DNA of 35,589 nt, from assembly GCA_025800215.1 (NCBI GenBank), contig JAOXSC010000016.1, positions 1-35,589 of the forward strand, read 5' to 3'. Positions 17,743 through 26,970 of this stretch are shown here, piece after piece (position 1 is the first letter of the stretch; every line of letters begins with the position of its first letter). A model generated the notes under the pieces. That model had not been told where the DNA came from. It was given only the letters and a program-made list of their open reading frames with translations, and made no database searches. The stretch is from Marinibacterium sp. (lineage in GTDB: Bacteria; Pseudomonadota; Alphaproteobacteria; Rhodobacterales; Rhodobacteraceae). A program made the position numbers and the translations under genes.

Positions 17743-18165
17743 ATGGCACTGGAACGCACGTTCTCGATCATCAAACCCGACGCAACCCGCCGCAACCTGA
17801 CCGGCGCGATCAACGCCAAGTTCGAAGAAGCAGGCCTGCGCATCGTGGCGCAAAAGCGCATCCACATGACCAAGGCCCAGGCCGGCAAGTTCTACGAAGT
17901 GCATGCCGAGCGTCCGTTCTATGACGAACTGTGCGACTTCATGTCGTCCGAGCCGGTGGTCGTGCAGGTTCTCGAAGGGGAAAACGCCATTGCCAAGAAC
18001 CGCGAAGTGATGGGCGCCACCAACCCCGCCGAAGCCGATGCAGGCACCATCCGCGCCGAATTCGCGGAATCGATCGGCGAAAACTCGGTCCACGGTTCGG
18101 ACGCGCCGGAAACCGCAGCGGTTGAAATCGCCTATTTCTTCTCGGGCATCGAACTGGTCGGCTAA
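17743..18165 (+). CDS. ndk: nucleoside diphosphate kinase
   Basis: A 140-residue, full-length Ndk, which moves the gamma phosphate of ATP to other nucleoside diphosphates through a phospho-histidine. The start [19 protein letters not shown] is typical. The catalytic histidine is in [13 protein letters not shown]. The ATPaw contacts in [18 protein letters not shown] are present. AAGGAG lies just upstream of the ATG. An intrinsic terminator directly follows, so it is probably a single-gene unit. Confidence 0.98.
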   Translation: MALERTFSIIKPDATRRNLTGAINAKFEEAGLRIVAQKRIHMTKAQAGKFYEVHAERPFYDELCDFMSSEPVVVQVLEGENAIAKNREVMGATNPAEADAGTIRAEFAESIGENSVHGSDAPETAAVEIAYFFSGIELVG

Positions 18166-18189
18166 GCCGATCCCGTGATGCAGGAATAG

Positions 18190-18226
18190 CGGGCCGCTCC
18201 GGGATCGGGGCGGCCCGTTTTGGTTT
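18190..18226 (+). terminator. intrinsic terminator after ndk
   Basis: Stem CGGGCCGC / GCGGCCCG (18190-18197 and 18210-18217) with a 12-base loop that can pair internally, followed by TTTTGGTTTT. It lies 25 bases after the ndk stop and ends about 13 bases before the pyridoxal kinase start. Confidence 0.85.
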
Positions 18227-18238
18227 TGGGGGAACGTC

Positions 18239-19051
18239 ATGCGCTGTGTCGCGGTGTCATCAGGGGTGCTGAGCGGGCATGTGGGTCTGGGCGCGGTGCA
18301 ACCGGTGCTGACCCTGCTGGGGGTCGGCTGCGTGGCCGTGCCCAGCGTGATCCTGAGCGCACATGCCGCCACCCCCGGCGTGACCCGCGCCAGCGGCTAT
18401 GGTGCTGGGGATGTGGCGCAACTGCTGGCGGGCGTGGGACCTGCAGATGCGGTGCTGACGGGCTATCTGCGGGATGGGGACACCGCCACGACGGTGGCCG
18501 ATGCGCTGGAGCGCACACGCCCTGCGCTGCGTGTGGTCGATCCGGTTCTGGGTGATCTTGGACCGGATGGGGCGGGGCGGCTTTATCTGCCGGATGCGGT
18601 GGGTCGGATCCTGCGCGACCGCATCCTGCCGGGCGCCGATCTGACCACGCCCAACCGGTTCGAACTGGGCTGGCTGACCGGGCACCCGGTCGAAACGCGC
18701 GATCAGATCATCGCCGCCGCCCGCCGCCTGCCGGTGGCCTGCAGCTGCGTGACATCGGTGCCGGATGGCGACCGGATCGGGATCCTGACGGTGACGCAGG
18801 ACACTGCCTGGTTTGCCGGCCAGCGCGCGCATGACCGCCATGTGAACGGGGCAGGCGATGTGACTGCGGCGCTGCTGCTGGCGGGGCTGCTGCGCGGGGT
18901 GCCCGTGCAGGACGCTGCCCATGCCGCGACCCGTGCGCTCGATGTGATGCTGGGCGCGATGGGGCCGGATCAGGATGACCTGCCGGTGATCCGCGCGGCG
19001 CCGCGCTGGACGGCGGCAATGGCGGCGATGGAAGGACAAGGCGGCGCTTGA
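18239..19051 (+). CDS. pdxY: pyridoxal kinase (PdxY/PdxK family)
   Basis: A 270-residue ribokinase-fold enzyme that phosphorylates pyridoxal (and perhaps pyridoxine and pyridoxamine) to the 5'-phosphate form in the vitamin B6 salvage pathway. Family signs are the N-terminal [46 protein letters not shown], and the C-terminal anion-hole/catalytic [16 protein letters not shown]. The usual serine/histidine pattern after GHVG is slightly altered (LGAVQP). It begins directly after the ndk terminator, so it may need read-through or a promoter within that short gap. xylA follows 58 bases later. Confidence 0.88.
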   Translation: MRCVAVSSGVLSGHVGLGAVQPVLTLLGVGCVAVPSVILSAHAATPGVTRASGYGAGDVAQLLAGVGPADAVLTGYLRDGDTATTVADALERTRPALRVVDPVLGDLGPDGAGRLYLPDAVGRILRDRILPGADLTTPNRFELGWLTGHPVETRDQIIAAARRLPVACSCVTSVPDGDRIGILTVTQDTAWFAGQRAHDRHVNGAGDVTAALLLAGLLRGVPVQDAAHAATRALDVMLGAMGPDQDDLPVIRAAPRWTAAMAAMEGQGGA

Positions 19052-19109
19052 CCCAACGCCCCCTTCGGTGTCTGTTGGCGCAAACATCCACTTCAGCAGG
19101 ATCCGCGCC

Positions 19110-20423
19110 ATGGGGTTTTTCGACGACATCGCACCGCTGCGCTATGAAGGGCCCGAGAGCGACAACGCGCTGGCCTTTCGCCACTACAACCCCGACGAGG
19201 TAATCGCAGGCAAGCGGATGGAAGATCATCTGCGCTTTGCCGTGGCCTACTGGCACAGCTTTGCCTGGGAAGGTGGCGACCCGTTTGGCGGCCCGACCTT
19301 TCAGCGCCCCTGGCACCTGCAGACAGGCATGGGCTCGGACATGGACAGGGCGCGGGTCAAGCTGGATGCGGCCTTTGACATGTTCGACATCCTTGGCCAG
19401 CCCTATTTCTGCTGGCACGATGCCGACATCCGCCCCGAAGGCGACAGTTTCGCCGCGTCCCTGCGCAATTTCCAGACCATCATCGACCTGATCGAAGACA
19501 AGATGGCCAGCCGCCGGATCGGCCTTCTGTGGGGGACGGCGAACATGTTCAGCCATCGCCGCTGGATGTCGGGCGCGGCGACCAACCCGGACCCTGATGT
19601 CTTTGCCTATGCGGCGGCCACGGTGAAAACCTGCATGGATGCCACCCACCGTCTGAGGGGCGAGAACTATGTGCTCTGGGGGGGGCGCGAAGGCTATGAA
19701 ACGCTGCTCAACACCGATATGGCGCGCGAACTGGATCATCTGGGCCGGTTCCTGACCATGGTGGTGGATTACAAGCACAAGATCGGGTTCACCGGCACGA
19801 TCCTTGTCGAACCCAAACCGCAGGAGCCGTCGAAACACCAGTATGATTTCGACGCGGCCACCTGTTTCGGCTTCTTGCAGAAATACGGGCTTGAGGGCGA
19901 GGTAAAGCTGAATCTCGAACAGGGGCATGCGATCCTGGCGGGGCATTCCTTTGAGCATGAGATCGCGACCGCAGCGGCCCTGGGCGTGTTCGGATCCATC
20001 GACATGAACCGCAACGACTATCAGTCGGGCTGGGACACGGACCAGTTCCCCAACAACGTGCCCGAGGTCGCGCTGACCTATTACCACATCCTCAGGGCCG
20101 GGGGGCTGACCAGCGGCGGCACCAATTTCGACGCCAAGCTGCGGCGCCAGTCACTGGATGCGCGCGATCTGATTGCGGCGCATGCCGGCGCGATGGATGT
20201 CTGCGCGCGCGGGTTCAAGGCGGCCCTGGCGATGATCGAAGATGGCGGGCTGGAGGCCGCGCTGGCCGACCGCTATGCGGGCTGGGACAGCCCCGAGGCG
20301 CAGGCCATGCTGCAAAGCGATTTCGACACGATCTTTGACCGGGTCCTGTCGGGCGCCGTGGATCCCCAGCCGCGATCAGGCGCGCAGGAGCGGTTGGAAA
20401 ACTACGTCAACCGGTTCGTCTGA
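19110..20423 (+). CDS. xylA: xylose isomerase
   Basis: A 437-residue class II xylose isomerase, interconverting D-xylose and D-xylulose with two divalent metal ions. The start at 19110 is chosen because [14 protein letters not shown] aligns with the family start; an in-frame ATG at 19068 adds only non-conserved residues. Catalytic His is in [11 protein letters not shown]. The Glu/Lys motif is [15 protein letters not shown]. Metal ligands are in [20 protein letters not shown], where DMNRND replaces the usual DANRGD. No xylulokinase or xylose transporter lies nearby; pyridoxal kinase precedes it. Its stop is nine bases from the eda stop on the opposite strand. Confidence 0.96.
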   Translation: MGFFDDIAPLRYEGPESDNALAFRHYNPDEVIAGKRMEDHLRFAVAYWHSFAWEGGDPFGGPTFQRPWHLQTGMGSDMDRARVKLDAAFDMFDILGQPYFCWHDADIRPEGDSFAASLRNFQTIIDLIEDKMASRRIGLLWGTANMFSHRRWMSGAATNPDPDVFAYAAATVKTCMDATHRLRGENYVLWGGREGYETLLNTDMARELDHLGRFLTMVVDYKHKIGFTGTILVEPKPQEPSKHQYDFDAATCFGFLQKYGLEGEVKLNLEQGHAILAGHSFEHEIATAAALGVFGSIDMNRNDYQSGWDTDQFPNNVPEVALTYYHILRAGGLTSGGTNFDAKLRRQSLDARDLIAAHAGAMDVCARGFKAALAMIEDGGLEAALADRYAGWDSPEAQAMLQSDFDTIFDRVLSGAVDPQPRSGAQERLENYVNRFV

Positions 20424-20432
20424 GCGCGCCGG

Positions 20433-21068
20433 TCAGAGGGCCGTCGCCGCGCGCGCCAGCGTTTCGATCCCCGCCCAGTCCCCCGCCTGCATCCGATCCT
20501 TCGGCGCCACCCAGCTGCCCCCTGCACAGACCACATTGGGCAGATCCAGATAGCTGCGCGCATTGGCGGGGCTGACGCCGCCAGTGGGGCAGAACCCGAT
20601 CTGCGGCAGCGGCGCGCCGATGGCGCGCAGGGCAGGTGCCCCGCCCGAGGCTTCGGCGGGAAAGAATTTCAGCATGTCATAGCCGCGCGCCAGCAGCCCC
20701 ATCGCTTCGGTCGCGGTGGCCGCGCCAGGGAGCAGTGGCAGGTCTTCGGCCTCGCAGGCGGCGATCAGCGCGTCGGTCGCGCCCGGTGACACGCCGAATT
20801 GCGCGCCCGCGGCCTTGGCCGCGCGCACATCATCGGGGGTGATCAGCGTGCCGGCGCCCACCACGCCGCCGGGCACCTGCGCCATGGCGCGGATCGCATC
20901 CAGCGCGGCGGGTGTGCGCAGCGTGACTTCGAGCGCGGGCAACCCGCCCGCGATCAGGGCCCGTGCCAGCGGGGCGGCATGGGCGGCGTCATCCAGCACC
21001 AGCACCGGCACGATCGGGGCCAGCCTGCAGATCTCGCGGGTGCGGCGGCTCGCATCCTTGGGGGTCAT
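20433..21068 (-). CDS. eda: 2-dehydro-3-deoxy-phosphogluconate (KDPG) aldolase
   Basis: A 211-residue class I aldolase that cleaves KDPG to pyruvate and glyceraldehyde 3-phosphate, the last step of the Entner-Doudoroff pathway. The general-base glutamate sits in ALEVTLRTP and the Schiff-base lysine in DMLKFFPAEASGG. The phosphate-binding PTGGVSPANA is present. It starts three bases after the edd stop, giving an edd-eda operon. No terminator is visible in the nine-base gap to the convergent xylA. Confidence 0.96.
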   Translation of the reverse strand: MTPKDASRRTREICRLAPIVPVLVLDDAAHAAPLARALIAGGLPALEVTLRTPAALDAIRAMAQVPGGVVGAGTLITPDDVRAAKAAGAQFGVSPGATDALIAACEAEDLPLLPGAATATEAMGLLARGYDMLKFFPAEASGGAPALRAIGAPLPQIGFCPTGGVSPANARSYLDLPNVVCAGGSWVAPKDRMQAGDWAGIETLARAATAL

Positions 21069-21071
21069 GGG

Positions 21072-22880
21072 TCAGTCTCCGAAAATGCTGGCGCCGGTAT
21101 CGGCCGATCCGACCCGGTCGCGGAACGTGGAAAACAGCTCGCGCCCGGTGCCAAAGCTGTTGGCCGACAGATCGGCCTGGGCGGGCGGGCGCAGGGCGAC
21201 GCCATCGGTCAGCACCGCAAGCGTGCCGGTGGTGGCATCCACGCGCAGCAGATCGCCGTCGCGCAGCCGCGCGATCAGGCCGCCATCCAGCGCTTCGGGT
21301 GACACATGGATGGCGGCGGGCACCTTGCCCGATGCCCCCGACATGCGCCCATCGGTCACCAGCGCCACCTGCTGCCCGCGCCCCTGCAGGATCGACAGCA
21401 GCGGTGTCAGGCTGTGCAATTCGGGCATGCCCTTGGATTTGGGCCCCTGAAAGCGCACCACCACCACCACATCACCGGTGAATTCCCCGGCTTTGAAGGC
21501 GGCTTTGACGGCCTCCTGATCGTGAAAGACGCGGGCCGGGGCTTCGACCACCTGATGCGCGGGGGCGACGGCCGACACCTTCATCACCGCCGTGCCGATA
21601 TTGCCGGTCAGCCGTTTCAGCCCGCCGGTGGGCTGGAATGGATCCGTAGCGGGGCGCAGGATCTTGTCATTCAGGCTGTCGCGCGGACCCGGCTGCCAGT
21701 GCAGCGTGTCGCCTTGCAGCTTGGGCTCGGTCGTGTACTGCGCAAGCCCGTCGCCCACGACGGTCCGCGTGTCGGGGTGCAGCAGGCCCGCATCCAGCAG
21801 ATCGCCGATCATGTAGCCCAGCCCGCCGGCGGCGTGGAAATGGTTCACATCCGCCAGACCATTGGGATAGACCCGCGCCATCAGCGGCGTGATGTCCGAC
21901 AGGTCGCTGAAATCCTGCCAGTCCAGAATGATCCCGCCCGCCCGCGCCATCGCCACCAGATGGATCAGCAGATTGGTCGAACCGCCCGTCGCGTTGAGCC
22001 CCACAATCCCGTTCACAAAGGCCTTTTCATCAAGGATCTCGCAGGTCGGCCGATAGGCATTGCCAAGCGCCGAATTGGCCAGCGCCTGGCGCGCGCCGTC
22101 TTGCGTCAGCGCGTCGCGCAGGGGCGTGTTGGGGTTCACAAAGCTGGATCCGGGCAGGTGCAGGCCCATGAACTCCATCAGCATCTGATTGGTGTTTGCA
22201 GTGCCGTAAAAGGTGCAGGTGCCCGGCCCGTGATAGGCCGCCATCTCGGCCGCCATCAGCGCATCGCGCGCGACCTCGCCCGCGGCAAATTGCTGTCGGA
22301 TCTTGGCCTTCTCGTCATTGGGCAGACCGGATGTCATCGGGCCTGCGGGCAGAAAGACGATGGGGAGATGGCCAAAGCTCTGGGCGGCGATCACCAGCCC
22401 CGGCACGATCTTGTCGCAGACCCCCAGAAACACCGCCGCATCAAAGGTGTTGTGGCTCAGGGCCACGCCTGCGGCCAGCGCGATCACGTCGCGCGAAAAC
22501 AGGCTCAGCTCCATCCCCGCTTCGCCCTGGGTGACGCCGTCGCACATGGCAGGCACGCCGCCCGCAACCTGCGCGGTGCCCCCGGCGGCGCGGGCGGCGG
22601 CACGGATCAGATCGGGAAAACGCTCGAACGGCTGATGAGCCGACAGCATGTCATTATAGGACGTCACGATGCCGAGGTGACCAGCGCTGCCCGTGGCCAG
22701 CGCGCTTTGGTCCGTGCCCGCGCCGGCATAGGCATGGGCCTGACCGCTGCATGACAGGTGCGCGCGCGCGGGGCCCTTGCGGGCGGCGTCGCGCATGCGA
22801 TCAAGATAAAGCGCCCGGGTCTGCGCGGACCGGTCAATGATACGGTCGGTCACGTCGCGCAGTTTCGAATGCAGGGCCAT
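21072..22880 (-). CDS. edd: 6-phosphogluconate dehydratase
   Basis: A 602-residue IlvD/Edd family [4Fe-4S] dehydratase that turns 6-phosphogluconate into KDPG. The start at 22880 gives [15 protein letters not shown], the family N-terminus, with GGAG upstream; an in-frame ATG at 22916 adds an unlikely extension. Cluster cysteines are in [22 protein letters not shown] and [38 protein letters not shown] near the C-terminus is characteristic. It is first in the edd-eda operon. A near-palindrome 56 bases upstream resembles a LacI-family operator. Confidence 0.97.
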   Translation of the reverse strand: MALHSKLRDVTDRIIDRSAQTRALYLDRMRDAARKGPARAHLSCSGQAHAYAGAGTDQSALATGSAGHLGIVTSYNDMLSAHQPFERFPDLIRAAARAAGGTAQVAGGVPAMCDGVTQGEAGMELSLFSRDVIALAAGVALSHNTFDAAVFLGVCDKIVPGLVIAAQSFGHLPIVFLPAGPMTSGLPNDEKAKIRQQFAAGEVARDALMAAEMAAYHGPGTCTFYGTANTNQMLMEFMGLHLPGSSFVNPNTPLRDALTQDGARQALANSALGNAYRPTCEILDEKAFVNGIVGLNATGGSTNLLIHLVAMARAGGIILDWQDFSDLSDITPLMARVYPNGLADVNHFHAAGGLGYMIGDLLDAGLLHPDTRTVVGDGLAQYTTEPKLQGDTLHWQPGPRDSLNDKILRPATDPFQPTGGLKRLTGNIGTAVMKVSAVAPAHQVVEAPARVFHDQEAVKAAFKAGEFTGDVVVVVRFQGPKSKGMPELHSLTPLLSILQGRGQQVALVTDGRMSGASGKVPAAIHVSPEALDGGLIARLRDGDLLRVDATTGTLAVLTDGVALRPPAQADLSANSFGTGRELFSTFRDRVGSADTGASIFGD

Positions 22881-22935
22881 GCGGTCGGCTCCTCTTGGCT
22901 GAGTCGCAGCGACCATATCGGGAAAATCGGAACTA

Positions 22936-22949
22936 TGATACCGCTAACA
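22936..22949. promoter_or_regulatory. candidate LacI/GntR-type operator upstream of edd
   Basis: TGATACCGCTAACA is an imperfect palindrome with a central CG step, following the pattern TGwTAxCGxTAwCA used by LacI-family sugar regulators, including gluconate repressors (established for the family). It lies 56 bases before the edd start, a usual operator position, and a TATCAT on the minus strand overlaps it and could be a -10 element. Regulation of edd-eda by a gluconate or glucose-linked repressor is inference. Confidence 0.45.
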
Positions 22950-23023
22950 GAGATAAGCAGCAGGGCGCGAGGTCAGGCCCAATCGGGGCCACCGAGACCC
23001 CGCAAGGACAGGACTGGCAGGGA

Positions 23024-23593
23024 TCAGCGCCCCCAGCTGCGCACGGCGCCGCAATCCATGTGTACGAAGTTCGACCGCGAATAGCTGCCGACGCCACCGG
23101 CCCGGCACGAGGCTGCGGCGCGGGCGATCTGGCGCACGCTGCGCGAATTCAGGCGCAGGTCGGCGGCCTGACCTTTCATGTGCAGCGAATTCTTGGCCAC
23201 ACCTTTGGATCGTGCGCGCAGGGCGGCATTGGTCTGCGGGCTGCGATAGCCCGACAGCAGCATATAGGGTTCGTCCGCATCCAGCAGGTTGTGCGCCGCC
23301 GCCATGATATCGAGCGTGCGCAGGTCGATGGATTTGACCTGACCGTTCCGCCAATCACGCATGAAGTGATTGATTTCTTTCACCGCGTCCTTGAGATATT
23401 TGCCATCGATCCAATATATCATGTCGATGCGCTCGCCCGTGCGGCCCGAATACATGCGCAGGCGGCGGACATCACCACCCCCGCGCAGAAAGCCTGCGGC
23501 GTTGCTGAAGGTCGGAGCTGCGGCAATCGTTGTTGCTGCAAATGCGCCCAACAGGGCGCGACGGGTCATGCCCGTGGATAGGTTCTGCCTCAT
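23024..23593 (-). CDS. DUF882 / MepK-like peptidase M15-family murein endopeptidase
   Basis: A 189-residue exported protein of the DUF882 (YcbK/MepK) family. The N-terminus has MTRRALLGAFAATTIAAAPTFSNAA, a twin-arginine-like signal. The fold markers of the zinc D,D/L,D-peptidase M15 group are visible: SGYRSPQTNA, SLHMKGQAADLRL with the first His and Asp, and FVHMDCG with the last His. MepK of E. coli cleaves L,D (mDap-mDap) crosslinks, so a similar role here is plausible, particularly because the divergent neighbour is an L,D-transpeptidase that makes such links. The start could also be the internal ATG at 23569, nearer the arginine pair. Confidence 0.85.
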   Translation of the reverse strand: MRQNLSTGMTRRALLGAFAATTIAAAPTFSNAAGFLRGGGDVRRLRMYSGRTGERIDMIYWIDGKYLKDAVKEINHFMRDWRNGQVKSIDLRTLDIMAAAHNLLDADEPYMLLSGYRSPQTNAALRARSKGVAKNSLHMKGQAADLRLNSRSVRQIARAAASCRAGGVGSYSRSNFVHMDCGAVRSWGR

Positions 23594-23913
23594 AGCCTCT
23601 GCGTTGTCCCGTACGCTTTTTTTATCTGCCTCACCGTGATGTTACTCGAAAACACCACATTCCCCCAAGTGATATTTACTATGGCATATCCGCTTGGAGG
23701 CTCCAACAAAGAACACTATGCGCAGTTGGTTAACGTCCGCTTTAGGCAGGTTTTTGCGCATCCGGCTGGTATGCTGGAATACATGATGCCGGGACGCATC
23801 AGGCTGTGCCCAAGCCGCAGGGCCGCGCGATTGTGAATGGACAGTTACGGTTTCTTTGGCCTTTGCTGAGACAAGACGTGGGCCCCAGCGTATTTGTTTG
23901 AAAGGATTTTGAC
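23594..23913. other. 320-base divergent promoter region between two peptidoglycan genes
   Basis: No credible gene. The stretch is clearly AT-richer than the surroundings, as expected for promoters of the two divergent genes. It contains a T7 run at about 23621-23627, a CtrA-like motif near 23730, and an interrupted inverted repeat CCAAG / CTTGG around 23667-23698. A short plus-strand ORF at 23636-23836 has no supporting ribosome-binding site or recognisable product. Confidence 0.5.
23730..23744. promoter_or_regulatory. CtrA-like box (one mismatch)
   Basis: The sequence reads TTAA, seven bases, TTTA. The CtrA consensus of alphaproteobacteria is TTAA-N7-TTAA, so one base differs. It lies between a murein endopeptidase gene and an L,D-transpeptidase gene, both plausible cell-cycle-linked targets. 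Chance occurrence is quite possible in this AT-richer stretch. Confidence 0.25.
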
Positions 23914-25521
23914 GTGCACAGGCGGATGCAGATCGGATGGAAGACCCTGCTGTTCTGCGGTGCGATGGCGATTTTTGGTGCACTGCCCGGCCTGGGCGGG
24001 GCTGCGGAGATGGGCGCGCGTGTCCATATGGCGCAGGCCTTGCGCGGCGATGCGCAACTGGCCGATATCTACCGAAACCGTGGCTATGACGTGATCTGGA
24101 CCGGTGCGGGGCCCGAACATCAGGCCCGCCGCGCCGCATTGTTCGCCGCGCTGGACGGGGCCGATCTGCACGGCCTGCCTGCGGTACGCTATGATCTGGC
24201 CGGTCTGCAGGCCGATCTGAAGGCCGCAGATGACCCCAAGGCGCGCGCCGCGCTTGATGTGGCGATGACCCGCAGCTTTCTGCGCTATGCGCGCGACATT
24301 CAGACCGGTGTCGTGATCCCGTCGCGGATCGACAGCGGCATCGTGCGCCAGATCGACTATGCGGACCGGCAGGATCTTGTGGCGGGGCTGATGGCAGGCG
24401 ATCCGCATGCGTATCTGGCCGGGCTTGCGCCGCAAAGCAGCGATTATCGCGCATTGATGAAGCACAAGCTGTTGCTGGAACGCGTGGTGGCGCGCGGTGG
24501 TTGGGGGCGCCCGGTCCGCTCGGACACGCTGCGCCCCGGTGACAGCGGCCCGGCGGTGGTGGCGCTGCGCGACCGGCTGGTCAGGATGGGCTATCTGCGG
24601 CGCACGCCTACGGCACACTATGATGCCACGATGCAATCGGCAGTACAGGCGTTTCAGGCCGCCCACGGGCTCGAAACGGATGGTGTGGCCGGACCCGGCA
24701 CGCTGGCCGAGCTCAACCGCAGCGCCCATCACAGGCTGGCCGCCGTCGTCGTCGCAATGGAGCGTGAACGCTGGCTGCCCCGCGATCTGGGTGCGCGCCA
24801 TATCAAGGTGAACCTGACCGATTTTCACGCGCAGATCATGGATGATGGCAAGCTGACCTATGAAACCCGCTCGGTCATCGGCAAGAACACTGATGACCGG
24901 CGCACGCCCGAGTTTTCGGATGTGATGGACCACATGGTCATCAACCCCACCTGGTATGTGCCCAGATCCATCGTCACCAAGGAATATCTGCCCAAGCTGA
25001 AACGCAACCGCAACGCCCACAGCTATCTGGAAATCACCGACAGCCGGGGCCGCAAAGTGTCGCGCGGGGCGGTCAATTTCGCCGCCTACAGCGCCAGAAG
25101 CTTTCCCTATGCCATGCGCCAGCCGCCGGGCAAGCGCAACGCCCTGGGCCGCGTCAAGTTCATGTTTCCGAACAAGTACAACATCTATCTGCATGATACG
25201 CCGCAGAAATCCCTGTTCGCACGTGAAAGCCGGGCGTTTTCCCATGGCTGCATCCGGCTGAATGAGCCGTATGATTTTGCCTATGCGCTGCTGGCCCTGC
25301 AGCAGGATGATCCCGAAGGCTATTTCCAGTCCATCCTGGTCACCGAAAAGGAACGCCGGGTGGATCTGGACCAGCCGGTGCCGGTGCACCTGATCTATCG
25401 CACGGCGGTGATCACGCCGCGTGGCGGGCTTGAATTCCGCCGTGATGTCTATGGGCGCGATGCGGCGATCGGGGCGGCGCTGGCTGCGGCAGGGGTGGCA
25501 TTGCCGCGCGCCGGGGGGTAA
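23914..25521 (+). CDS. L,D-transpeptidase of the YcbB (LdtD) type
   Basis: A 535-residue exported enzyme that crosslinks peptidoglycan between mDap residues. The GTG start at 23914 has AAAGGA eight bases upstream. A signal peptide spans residues 1 to about 30 (LLFCGAMAIFGALPGLGGAAE). Next is the YcbB scaffold domain (about 35-190), a peptidoglycan-binding helical domain (about 208-268: LRPGDSGPAVVALRDRLVRMGYL, AVQAFQAAHGLETDGVAGPGT), and the YkuD catalytic domain (about 290-460). The catalytic cysteine is residue 446 in SHGCIRL, with its histidine two residues before. All active-site residues are intact. It is divergent from the DUF882 gene and 36 bases upstream of lpxD. Confidence 0.94.
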   Translation: MHRRMQIGWKTLLFCGAMAIFGALPGLGGAAEMGARVHMAQALRGDAQLADIYRNRGYDVIWTGAGPEHQARRAALFAALDGADLHGLPAVRYDLAGLQADLKAADDPKARAALDVAMTRSFLRYARDIQTGVVIPSRIDSGIVRQIDYADRQDLVAGLMAGDPHAYLAGLAPQSSDYRALMKHKLLLERVVARGGWGRPVRSDTLRPGDSGPAVVALRDRLVRMGYLRRTPTAHYDATMQSAVQAFQAAHGLETDGVAGPGTLAELNRSAHHRLAAVVVAMERERWLPRDLGARHIKVNLTDFHAQIMDDGKLTYETRSVIGKNTDDRRTPEFSDVMDHMVINPTWYVPRSIVTKEYLPKLKRNRNAHSYLEITDSRGRKVSRGAVNFAAYSARSFPYAMRQPPGKRNALGRVKFMFPNKYNIYLHDTPQKSLFARESRAFSHGCIRLNEPYDFAYALLALQQDDPEGYFQSILVTEKERRVDLDQPVPVHLIYRTAVITPRGGLEFRRDVYGRDAAIGAALAAAGVALPRAGG

Positions 25522-25557
25522 GCCCGTCTGCAACAGCTTTGCAGCACGAGTGATCCC

Positions 25558-26658
25558 ATGCCCCCACTGACCCATACGATCCAGCAGATTGCCGACGCGG
25601 TGGGCGCCACCGCCGTGGGCGACGTGTCCATCCAGATCACGGGCGCGGCCGAACCGGGTGATGCCGGTGCCGACCAGATCGCCATGGCGATGGCGCCCAA
25701 ATATGCCGAAACGCTGAGCACCGGATCCGCGCGCGCCGCCATGATGTGGGACGGCGCGGACTGGCAGGGCTTTGGCCTTGAGGCCGCCGTGCTGGTGCCG
25801 CGCCCGCGCCTGGCGATGTCGGGGCTGACGGCCATGTTCGACCCCGGTCAGGGGCTGGCCGATGGCATCCACCCAAGTGCCGTGATCGACCCCACGGCCG
25901 ACATTGCGCCGGATGTGGCCATTGGCCCCTTTGCGGTGATCGGCGCGCGGGTGCGCATCGGCGCAGGCTGCCGCATCGGGCCGCATGTGACCATCGGAAT
26001 GGATGCGCAGATCGGGCGCGACGCGGTGATCCGCGACCATGTGAGCATCGGTGCCCGCGTCACCATCGGGGACCGGTTCCGCGCCCAGCCCGGCGCGCGG
26101 CTGGGGGCGGACGGGTTTTCCTATGTCACGCCCGAAACATCCGGGGTCGAGGCGGCGCGCGCCTCGCTCGGGGCCGAAGGCGAAACCCGTGCCCAGACGT
26201 GGCTGCGCATCCATTCTCTGGGCGCCGTCACGGTAGGCGATGACGTGGAAATGGGCGCCAATTCCACCGTCGACAATGGCACCATCCGCGACACCGTGAT
26301 CGGCAGCGGCAGCAAGCTCGATAACCTTGTACATGTGGGCCACAACACGCGGGTGGGGCGCGATTGCCTGCTGTGCGGGCTCACGGGTGTGTCGGGCTCG
26401 GTCGAGATCGGCAACAACGTGGTGCTGGGTGGCCAGACCGGGGTGGCCGACAATCTCTTTATCGGCGACGGCGTGATCACGGGGGGCGGCACCAAGGTGC
26501 TGTCGAACGTGCCTGCGGGGCGTGTGATGCTGGGCTATCCGGCGATCAAGATGGACAACCACGTGGACATCTACAAGGCCACCCGCCGCCTGCCGCGCCT
26601 CATGCGCGACGTTGAGGCGCTGCGAAAGGCTGTTTTCAAATCGGATGCAAGCCACTAA
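25558..26658 (+). CDS. lpxD: UDP-3-O-acylglucosamine N-acyltransferase
   Basis: A 366-residue acyltransferase that moves a hydroxyacyl (in Rhodobacter also a 3-oxoacyl) chain from ACP to the 2-amine of UDP-3-O-acylglucosamine, the third step of lipid A synthesis. Residues 1 to about 105 are the uridine-binding N-domain. The rest is a left-handed beta helix of hexapeptide repeats (IGPFAVIGARVRIGAGCRIG and on). The catalytic His region is NLVHVGHNTRVG. GYPAIKMDNHVDIYKATRRLPRL closes the helix. It is not in the common bamA-lpxD-fabZ-lpxA cluster but precedes an ACP gene by 38 bases. It could be a second copy in the genome. Confidence 0.95.
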   Translation: MPPLTHTIQQIADAVGATAVGDVSIQITGAAEPGDAGADQIAMAMAPKYAETLSTGSARAAMMWDGADWQGFGLEAAVLVPRPRLAMSGLTAMFDPGQGLADGIHPSAVIDPTADIAPDVAIGPFAVIGARVRIGAGCRIGPHVTIGMDAQIGRDAVIRDHVSIGARVTIGDRFRAQPGARLGADGFSYVTPETSGVEAARASLGAEGETRAQTWLRIHSLGAVTVGDDVEMGANSTVDNGTIRDTVIGSGSKLDNLVHVGHNTRVGRDCLLCGLTGVSGSVEIGNNVVLGGQTGVADNLFIGDGVITGGGTKVLSNVPAGRVMLGYPAIKMDNHVDIYKATRRLPRLMRDVEALRKAVFKSDASH

Positions 26659-26696
26659 ATCTGCCGCAACTGCTGCGATGAGGAGAGGCCAGGCGC

Positions 26697-26963
26697 ATGA
26701 GCACCAACGAGATTGAGGACAAGGTCATCGGCATCATTGCCGAACAGGCCGTGCTCGAACCCTCTGATGTGACGCTGGACAGCACGCTCGAAGAGCTGGG
26801 GATCGACAGCATGGGTCTGGTCGAGAGCATCTTTGCCATTGAAGAGGCATTCGACATCACCGTGCCCTTCAACGCCAACGAACCCGATCAGAGCGATTTC
26901 GACATTTCGTCGGTCAAGAGCATCATTGCGGGCATTGACCGTCTCGTGCGCGAACAGGCGTGA
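26697..26963 (+). CDS. dedicated acyl carrier protein
   Basis: An 88-residue acidic ACP. The phosphopantetheine attachment serine is residue 38 in LGIDSMGLVES. Overall form is MSTNEIEDKVIGIIAEQ, then helix II LVESIFAIEEAFDITVPF, as in ACPs. It is not the housekeeping AcpP (which has DSLDTVE), and resembles specialised ACPs of alphaproteobacteria, such as the AcpXL type that serves lipid A, in helix II (IVFAIDKEF-like). A GAGGAG-like site precedes the ATG. lpxD is upstream and a ketosynthase starts seven bases downstream, so this ACP probably carries acyl chains for that pair. Confidence 0.88.
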   Translation: MSTNEIEDKVIGIIAEQAVLEPSDVTLDSTLEELGIDSMGLVESIFAIEEAFDITVPFNANEPDQSDFDISSVKSIIAGIDRLVREQA

Positions 26964-26970
26964 CGGGGTG

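Noticed and set aside
21306..22754. A 482-codon plus-strand frame opposite edd
   Set aside because: It is the mirror of edd codon usage, with His/Gln/Arg-rich sequence and no domain.
23845..26655. A 936-codon open frame on the minus strand opposite the L,D-transpeptidase and lpxD genes
   Set aside because: It is an antisense shadow of two well-recognised genes in GC-rich DNA: the composition is rich in His, Arg, Gln and Ala without domains, it spans two unrelated genes, and it lacks a ribosome-binding site.
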